Part shown: positions 1 to 5,071 of the stretch, piece after piece
How positions within the stretch are numbered: position 1 is the first letter of the stretch
Layout: each line of letters begins with the position of its first letter
DNA from: a candidate division TA06 bacterium SM23_40
GTDB lineage: Bacteria > LJUI01 > SM1-40
Direction of reading: 5' to 3'
Assembly: GCA_001303705.1 (NCBI GenBank)
Contig: LJUI01000188.1
Location: 1 to 5,071 of the forward strand
Length of the DNA: 5,071 bases
Notes under the pieces: generated by a model
The model's input: only the letters and a program-made list of their open reading frames with translations
Database searches by the model: none
What the model was told of the DNA's origin: nothing
Program-made: the position numbers and the translations under genes

Positions 1-1751
1 CGCAGTCTGTCGGACTCGACATATGAACCCTCTTGATGGACGTGATCTCCCAGCACCTCCCGCAACGCGGCCTGGAGGAGGTGCGTCGCGGTATGGCTGC
101 GGGCTATGCCCTGGCGTCGGCTCCCGTCGACGCTCGCCACCACCTCTTCATCTGTGATCTGACCGCGGACAAGCGTGCCGATATGAACGACGACGTCATC
201 TTCGTACACAGTATCCGTGATCCGCACCTCGAAACCCTCGCCCCGGATCGTGCCCGTGTCCCCGACCTGGCCACCCGCCTCTGCATAGAACGGAGTTCGA
301 TCGAGCACGATCGCAACCGACTGCGTGTCGTGCCGTCTCCACCGGGCGATCATCGCCTTCGCTTCCAGCGTCTCATAGCCGACGAACTCGACGCTCGGGC
401 AATGCCGGAACTCTTCCCACGTTCCTGCCGCGGCCTCCGATTCGAATTTAGATGCCGCCTTCGCCTTCTCCCGCTGTTCGGCCATTGCCCGCTCGAACCC
501 TTCGATCTCGACGCCGAGGCCGTAGTCCTGAGCCATCTCCCGTGTCAGATCGACCGGGAACCCGTAGGTATCGTACAGACGGAATGCCGCGTCTCCGGGG
601 ATCTGTTGTGCCCCGCTCCGCTTCGCCTCGAGAGCGACACGCTCGAAGATCATGATCCCCTGTTCCAGGGTATTGAAGAATCGCTCTTCTTCCGAGTGTA
701 TGACGAGTGCGATCTGTTCCTGCCGTTCGCGCAGCTCAGAATAGGCATCTCCCATGACATCGACGACCACACCGGCCAGGCGATAGAGGAATGGCTCGTG
801 GATCCCGAGGATCCTGCCCTGACGCACCGCGCGGCGGAGCAGCCGGCGGACCACGTATCCCCGACCCTCGTTTGCGGGGAGGACGCCGTCCGCTATGGCG
901 AACGAGAGCGCCCGCGCATGATCGGCCACGATGCGCAGGGCCCTCAGGTTCTTTCCCTCAGCCTGCCGGTCGATCCCGGCGATCTCTATCGCCATTTCCA
1001 CGATAGGAGCGAAGACATCGATGTCGAAAATCGTCTCAACGCCCTGGAGCACGAGCGCCAGTCGCTCGAGCCCGAGCCCTGTGTCGATCCCACGATTCTT
1101 CAGTGCGTGGCGATGTCCATCTTCATCCTGGTCGAACTGGGGGAAGACGATATTATACACTTCGAAAAATCTGTCACAGTCACAGCCCACACCGCACGTC
1201 GCACGGCGGCACCCGTACTCAGGACCGCGGTCGTAGAAGATCTCGGAGCATGGACCGCACGCCCCGGTGGCCCCTGCAGGACCCCAGAAGTTGTCTTCGT
1301 CCCCCAGCCGGGCGATCTTGGCGGGATCGAGTCCGATCACCCCCCGCCAGACATCGTACGCCTCGTCATCGCTGTCGTGGACGGAGACGGCCATCTGTTC
1401 GGGAGGGACGCCCGCAACATCGCGCATGAACTCCCAACCCCACTCGATCGCCTCGCGCTTGAAGTAGTCTCCGAACGAGAAATTACCGAGCATCTCGAAG
1501 AATGTATCGTGCTTGATACTGGTACCTACCTCATCGAGGTCACTCAGGCGGAGACACTTCTGCACGCTCGCCGCCCTCGTATACGGGAGCGGCACGGTAC
1601 CCGCCCACAGCGGCTTGAACTGCACCATCCCCGCATTGGTGAACAGCAGCGTCGGATCCCCCCTGGGAACCAGCGATGAACTGGGAACGATAGTATGCCC
1701 TCGTTCGGCAAAGAACTCAAGGAATGCACGTCGTATTTCGGCCGTCGTCAT
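1..1751 (-). CDS. alaS: Alanine--tRNA ligase (AlaRS), 3' end missing
   Basis: AlaRS joins alanine to tRNA-Ala in the cytoplasm using ATP and hydrolyses mischarged Ser- or Gly-tRNA. The first 583 residues are visible of a usual 870-880; I read the frame through to the left edge without a stop. Class II catalytic core: TNAGMVQFK near residue 38, the motif 2 region with HDTFFEMLGNFSFGDYFK at 81-98, and motif 3 GLGLER at 225-230. A cysteine cluster, CGPC at 165-168 then C181, C186, C190 and C192, resembles the GCDCDR type of many bacteria. The tRNA-binding helical region includes NEGRGYVVRRLLRRAVR. The editing domain has AEAGGQVGDTG from 490 and zinc-ligand HTATH at 553-557. The rest of the editing domain and the C-Ala domain lie outside. 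The motif 2 loop is about four residues shorter than the AGGKHND form of E. coli. The ATG follows TAGGAGA at 1769-1763, and lies 36 bases after recX. Identity is near certain. Confidence 0.98.
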   Translation of the reverse strand, partial: MTTAEIRRAFLEFFAERGHTIVPSSSLVPRGDPTLLFTNAGMVQFKPLWAGTVPLPYTRAASVQKCLRLSDLDEVGTSIKHDTFFEMLGNFSFGDYFKREAIEWGWEFMRDVAGVPPEQMAVSVHDSDDEAYDVWRGVIGLDPAKIARLGDEDNFWGPAGATGACGPCSEIFYDRGPEYGCRRATCGVGCDCDRFFEVYNIVFPQFDQDEDGHRHALKNRGIDTGLGLERLALVLQGVETIFDIDVFAPIVEMAIEIAGIDRQAEGKNLRALRIVADHARALSFAIADGVLPANEGRGYVVRRLLRRAVRQGRILGIHEPFLYRLAGVVVDVMGDAYSELRERQEQIALVIHSEEERFFNTLEQGIMIFERVALEAKRSGAQQIPGDAAFRLYDTYGFPVDLTREMAQDYGLGVEIEGFERAMAEQREKAKAASKFESEAAAGTWEEFRHCPSVEFVGYETLEAKAMIARWRRHDTQSVAIVLDRTPFYAEAGGQVGDTGTIRGEGFEVRITDTVYEDDVVVHIGTLVRGQITDEEVVASVDGSRRQGIARSHTATHLLQAALREVLGDHVHQEGSYVESDRL

Positions 1752-1762
1752 AACGCGAGATG

Positions 1763-1769
1763 TCTCCTA
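1763..1769 (-). promoter_or_regulatory. Ribosome binding site of alaS
   Basis: TAGGAGA on the minus strand lies about 11 bases before the alaS ATG at 1751. The spacing is slightly long, but this is the only good Shine-Dalgarno match in the 36-base recX-alaS gap. It supports this ATG, which also gives the expected family N-terminus (TTAEIRRAFLEFF). Confidence 0.7.
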
Positions 1770-1787
1770 TCGATATCCGACTCGAAA

Positions 1788-2366
1788 TCACCCGCCCTGT
1801 TCGGGTTCCAGCAACTCTCGAACCACCTCCTCGATCACGCCATATTCGAATCCACGCCGTGCGAGGAGAGCCACGAGTCTTCTTCTCACAATACCTCGAT
1901 CGAGCCCGCCATACTGACCGATCTTCTTACGGGCGACTCGCATCGCGAGCGCCCGCTCATCATACTCGTTCTCTATCTCCCGGAGGGCTTCATCGATAAT
2001 CGCGGCGTCGATCCCCTTGCGCCCGAGTTCCAGTCTGATGACCCGTCTGCCCGCCGGGTTGGTGGCCAGCCGGTTCCGTATCCAGCCTCGCGAGAACTCC
2101 CGGTCATCGAGCAGCCCGACCCGCGACAGATCGAGCACCGTGGCGGCGATCAGGTCCGGGGCATACCCCCGGCGCGAAAGCCGTTCCCTTGTCTCGGCCT
2201 CGCTCCGCATCCGGTATGAGAGGAGGAGGAGTGCGTACTCTTTCGCCTCCCTCCTCTCTTCATCGGGATCGTGTTCCTTTCGCCCGCGCCCGGACCCTCT
2301 GCCCTTTGCGCTTCTCCCTCCCATCTCCTCTACCGTCTGGTCTACTCCTTGCACGATGCCGGACAT
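1788..2366 (-). CDS. recX: Regulatory protein RecX
   Basis: RecX binds the RecA-ssDNA filament in the cytoplasm and, in the species studied, blocks its extension or strips it, so it tunes recombination and SOS activation. The predicted protein has 192 residues, within the family range. Residues 1-38 are a low-complexity, Gly/Arg/Lys-rich leader. From about 40 the three-helix repeats begin: EAKEYALLLLSYRMRS with RGY at 66-68, the family signature LLDDREFSRGWIRNR at 85-99, GRRVIRLELGRKGID at 106-120, and a last repeat around 160-187 (RRRLVALLARRGFEYGVIEEVV). It starts 18 bases after the recA stop, so translational coupling is likely. The start is the weak point: no clear Shine-Dalgarno precedes ATG 2366, and the next ATG (2324) has AGAGGAG directly against it. 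Function rests on the fold-level motifs plus position directly after recA, and is secure. Confidence 0.95.
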   Translation of the reverse strand: MSGIVQGVDQTVEEMGGRSAKGRGSGRGRKEHDPDEERREAKEYALLLLSYRMRSEAETRERLSRRGYAPDLIAATVLDLSRVGLLDDREFSRGWIRNRLATNPAGRRVIRLELGRKGIDAAIIDEALREIENEYDERALAMRVARKKIGQYGGLDRGIVRRRLVALLARRGFEYGVIEEVVRELLEPEQGG

Positions 2367-2384
2367 CGCTCGACAGACAGGGGA

Positions 2385-3506
<1,122 letters not shown>

Positions 3507-3631
3507 CTCTCTCGCCTCCTTTATGACCCTGTCGGCCTTCCGCAGCCGATCGCTCTCTCCTCGGCTCGGGACCGGTGCCTCCCGGACTCGTTCTCTCGAC
3601 TGCTCAACTACTCAGTCACTCAGTATTGCGA
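3507..3631 (-). other. Leader spacer between thpR and recA
   Basis: This 125-base spacer is the only sizeable intergenic space in the window. Read on the minus strand it holds octamer repeats at its upstream end and a GC-rich middle where CGGGA and TCCCG (eight bases apart) could form a weak five-pair hairpin near 3574-3591. The recA ribosome binding site is at its end. No U-tract follows the hairpin, so I do not call a terminator. I saw no canonical LexA operator (CTGT-N8-ACAG, GAAC-N4-GTTC or GTTC-N7-GTTC) and no small coding frame with support. Confidence 0.6.
3515..3522 (-). promoter_or_regulatory. Strong ribosome binding site of recA
   Basis: AAAGGAGG on the minus strand is a near-full match to the 16S anti-Shine-Dalgarno sequence. 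It sits eight bases before the recA ATG at 3506. It settles the recA start and predicts high translation, in contrast to the weak site before recX. Confidence 0.9.
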
Positions 3632-3639
3632 TCACTCAC
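3600..3639 (-). repeat. In-phase octamer repeats in the recA leader
   Basis: On the minus strand five consecutive octamers read GTGAGTGA (3639-3632), TCGCAATA (diverged), CTGAGTGA, CTGAGTAG and TTGAGCAG (ending at 3600). Four share the core TGAG at the same position, so three are tandem and one is offset by exactly one unit. The first copy contains the thpR stop codon. The same stretch has the dyad TACT-N9-AGTA (3609-3625 in plus-strand coordinates). The region lies just downstream of the proposed promoter, where an operator or transcript-level element could act. Function is unknown, and chance is possible because the units are short. Confidence 0.5.
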
Positions 3640-4231
3640 ATCTATTATTATCTTCTGCTCTTTCCGAGGCAAGCAGCACCCGATGCAACGGTGTATAGAT
3701 CGGCCCGTGCGGCGTGAGATCACTGCGCATGATCGTCAACCCATCAACAACGCACGTCTGCACGTCGAACGTGACCTTCGCCAGCGGCTCACTCATATCC
3801 ACGCCGCGCCCGCGCCCCTTGATCCTCCCTATCGTTACATGTGGTTTGAACCGCCTCGATTCGCGATCGAACCCTCGATCGGCGAGTGAGGCCTCCAGCC
3901 GTTCAGCCAGAGCCCCGAGGAGCTCCCGACCCTGATCCAGACCCACCCAGATGACCCGTGCCCGTCGCGGACCAGGGAACGCTCCCAGGTCCATGAGGGA
4001 CATCCCGAACGGAGCGTACCCGGCGGCCGCTTCTTCGGTCCCCTCCCTCAATGGTGAGACTCTCTCTTCGGGTATGTTGCCGAGGAACTTCAATGTGAGG
4101 TGGATGTTATGAGGTGCGACCCACCGCACCTGTCCGTGGGCATCGCCGAGCTCCTGCTGCAGCGAGCCCAGCGTATCCCTCACCTCAGATGGCAACTCCA
4201 CGGCGATGAACGTGCGGATCCCCTCGCTCAT
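3632..4231 (-). CDS. thpR: RNA 2',3'-cyclic phosphodiesterase (LigT/ThpR, 2H family)
   Basis: Members of this family open 2',3'-cyclic phosphate ends on RNA to give 2'-phosphomonoesters; the older name, 2'-5' RNA ligase, reflects a weak reverse reaction. The protein has 199 residues, the usual size, and no signal peptide, so it is cytoplasmic. Both diagnostic H-x-T/S-x motifs are intact: HLTL at 44-47 (in HNIHLTLKFLGN) and HVTI at 131-134 (in RRFKPHVTIGR). The N-terminus RTFIAVELP is typical. I chose ATG 4231, not the in-frame ATG at 4381. It gives the family N-terminus, is preceded by GGTGGGGAG eight bases away, and overlaps the cinA stop by four bases (ATGA). The upstream extension would lie wholly within cinA. 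The overlap implies co-translation with cinA. Its physiological RNA substrate in bacteria is not established. Confidence 0.95.
   Translation of the reverse strand: MSEGIRTFIAVELPSEVRDTLGSLQQELGDAHGQVRWVAPHNIHLTLKFLGNIPEERVSPLREGTEEAAAGYAPFGMSLMDLGAFPGPRRARVIWVGLDQGRELLGALAERLEASLADRGFDRESRRFKPHVTIGRIKGRGRGVDMSEPLAKVTFDVQTCVVDGLTIMRSDLTPHGPIYTPLHRVLLASERAEDNNRCE
3644..3672 (-). promoter_or_regulatory. Candidate sigma-70-type promoter for recA
   Basis: On the minus strand TTGCCT (3672-3667, 4 of 6 to TTGACA) is followed after exactly 17 bases by AATAAT (3649-3644, 5 of 6 to TATAAT). It lies in the last codons of thpR, in an AT-rich island unlike its surroundings. Transcription would start near 3637, giving a leader of about 130 bases before the recA ATG. 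A promoter here would let recA be expressed separately from cinA-thpR. The prediction rests on sequence match only. Confidence 0.45.
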
Positions 4232-5071
4232 CTGTCTGTCTCCCCACCTGCCCGGACCTCCCCCTTCCCGTCCGCGGCCGCCCGGGGGGAGGGAGCATTC
4301 GATAGAGATCGCCTCACGAGATCGAGTCCACGCACGGCCGCACGATGTCTGACGAGTTCCCGCGATCCGGGCAAGCGCCACTCCTCCGAGAACTCACGTC
4401 CTTCTATGTCGAGGGCGAGGTACACCAATCCGACCGGCTTTGATGACGAGCCCCCGCCCGGCCCGGCGATGCCCGTGATTGCGAGGCCGACGTCAGCGTC
4501 GCAGGCCCTGCGGACGCCCTTCGCCATCGCGAGAGCCACGGACCGGCTCACCGCTCCGTGCGCGGCGAGAAGATCGCTCGGGACGGAGAGGAGCTGTCGC
4601 TTCGCCTCATCGGCATAGGAGACGATTCCACCCAGGAAGTAGTCAGAACTGCCCGGCACGTTGGTGATACGCCCCATGACGAGCCCACCAGTGCAGGACT
4701 CGGCGGCCGCAAGCGTCAGACCTGCGTCGCGCAGCATGCGGCCCACCACCTCCTCGATCCTCTCTCCCTCACGACCGTATACACACTCTCCCAGAAGTCC
4801 CGCGATTATCTGCTCCGCAGCATCGAGTCGCTTCGCGGCTCCCGCCTCGTCGACCGGACCGGTCGCTATCCTCACATCGACACCATCGCCGGTGGGCAGA
4901 TAGGAAAGGCGCACTCCTTCGGGCAACCCCTCCAGCCGCGCGAGATCTCCGGCTATCTCTGCCTCGGGTCTCCCGACGGTGCGGAGGGTGCGGTACACGA
5001 TCACCCTGCCACCGCTTTTCTGCTCGAGATAGGGTACGACTCCTTCCTCAAACGTGGCCTCCGCCTCCCAT
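4228..5071 (-). CDS. cinA: CinA family protein, 5' part missing (C-terminal NMN amidohydrolase domain complete)
   Basis: CinA proteins join an N-terminal molybdopterin-binding-like (COG1058) domain, with ADP-ribose pyrophosphatase activity in some members, to a C-terminal PncC-type domain that deamidates nicotinamide mononucleotide in NAD salvage. The last 280 residues are visible of a usual 410-425. The frame is open to the edge. The first visible residues, WEAEATFEEGVVPYL, match the end of the N-terminal domain and the linker. The middle region (about 23-100) ends in GECVYGREGERIEEVVG. The C-terminal domain shows LAAAESCTGG (120-129), VPGSSDYFLGGIVSYADEAK with the conserved lysine, HGAVS, and AITGIAGPGGG (197-207). 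A poorly conserved, charged tail follows. The GTG at 5004 is internal, not a start. Association with recA is common, and in Streptococcus pneumoniae cinA and recA are co-transcribed in competence. Whether this protein has that link is not shown here. Confidence 0.95.
   Translation of the reverse strand, partial: WEAEATFEEGVVPYLEQKSGGRVIVYRTLRTVGRPEAEIAGDLARLEGLPEGVRLSYLPTGDGVDVRIATGPVDEAGAAKRLDAAEQIIAGLLGECVYGREGERIEEVVGRMLRDAGLTLAAAESCTGGLVMGRITNVPGSSDYFLGGIVSYADEAKRQLLSVPSDLLAAHGAVSRSVALAMAKGVRRACDADVGLAITGIAGPGGGSSSKPVGLVYLALDIEGREFSEEWRLPGSRELVRHRAAVRGLDLVRRSLSNAPSPRAAADGKGEVRAGGETDR
4240..4248 (-). promoter_or_regulatory. Ribosome binding site of thpR, inside cinA
   Basis: GGTGGGGAG on the minus strand lies eight bases before ATG 4231, within the last codons of cinA. 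It decides the thpR start between two in-frame ATGs and fits translational coupling through the ATGA overlap at 4231-4228. Confidence 0.7.

Noticed and set aside
1500-1560. Shortened motif 2 loop in AlaRS (no AGGKHN segment) as a novel variant
   Set aside because: I recall the same shorter form, with a DLD or DID replacement, in actinobacterial and several other bacterial AlaRS, so it is a known subtype.
33-1679. A 548-codon open frame on the plus strand
   Set aside because: It lies exactly antisense to alaS, whose frame is open and carries all the AlaRS motifs. Long antisense frames are common opposite GC-rich genes. Its translation shows no recognisable domain and its start has no convincing ribosome binding site.
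3574-3591. A terminator between thpR and recA
   Set aside because: The CGGGA/TCCCG stem is only five pairs with an eight-base loop and has no U-tract after it on the minus strand.
4229-4381. An in-frame upstream ATG at 4381 that would extend ThpR by 50 residues
   Set aside because: The extension lies inside cinA, is Gly/Arg-rich with no family similarity, and the ATG at 4231 has its own ribosome binding site and the ATGA overlap.
4228-5004. A separate stand-alone PncC-type gene starting at GTG 5004
   Set aside because: The frame continues upstream to the window edge with WEAEATFEEGVVPYL, the expected CinA linker sequence, so this is the 3' part of a full-length cinA.

Overview
This is an ordinary bacterial chromosomal segment, roughly 60% GC by eye, carrying five tightly packed genes. 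All are read from right to left on the minus strand. In transcription order they are cinA (5' end cut by the right edge), thpR (ligT), recA, recX and alaS (3' end cut by the left edge). There is no plasmid, phage, transposon, CRISPR, tRNA or rRNA signal, and no gene-free stretch over 130 bases.

Layout from right to left: 5071-4228 encodes the last 280 residues of CinA, including the whole C-terminal NMN-amidohydrolase-like domain. ThpR (4231-3632) starts inside the cinA stop codon through a 4-base ATGA overlap. A 125-base spacer (3631-3507) leads to recA (3506-2385). Together with the end of thpR it holds a plausible sigma-70-type promoter, a set of in-phase octamer repeats and a near-perfect Shine-Dalgarno sequence. 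RecX (2366-1788) follows recA after 18 bases, and alaS (1751 to the left edge) follows recX after 36 bases.

The theme is DNA recombination and repair with housekeeping genes attached. RecA forms the strand-exchange filament and activates the SOS response. RecX is its usual partner and limits the filament. CinA is often encoded beside recA and is linked to competence or damage in some bacteria, while its C-terminal domain recycles pyridine nucleotides. ThpR is a 2H-family RNA phosphoesterase, and AlaS charges tRNA-Ala. cinA-thpR and recA-recX-alaS are probably two overlapping transcription units, with a recA promoter buried in the end of thpR.

The organism is a free-standing bacterium with high-GC codon use. 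The gene order and the AlaRS type (shortened motif 2 loop, extra cysteine cluster) fit several deep-branching phyla, such as Gemmatimonadota-, Acidobacteriota-, Deltaproteobacteria- or candidate-phylum-like lineages. The window does not allow a firm assignment. I found no new multi-gene system. The points most worth checking are a bipartite acidic then Arg/Ser-rich tail on RecA, the octamer array in the recA leader, and an apparent excess of GATC sites.
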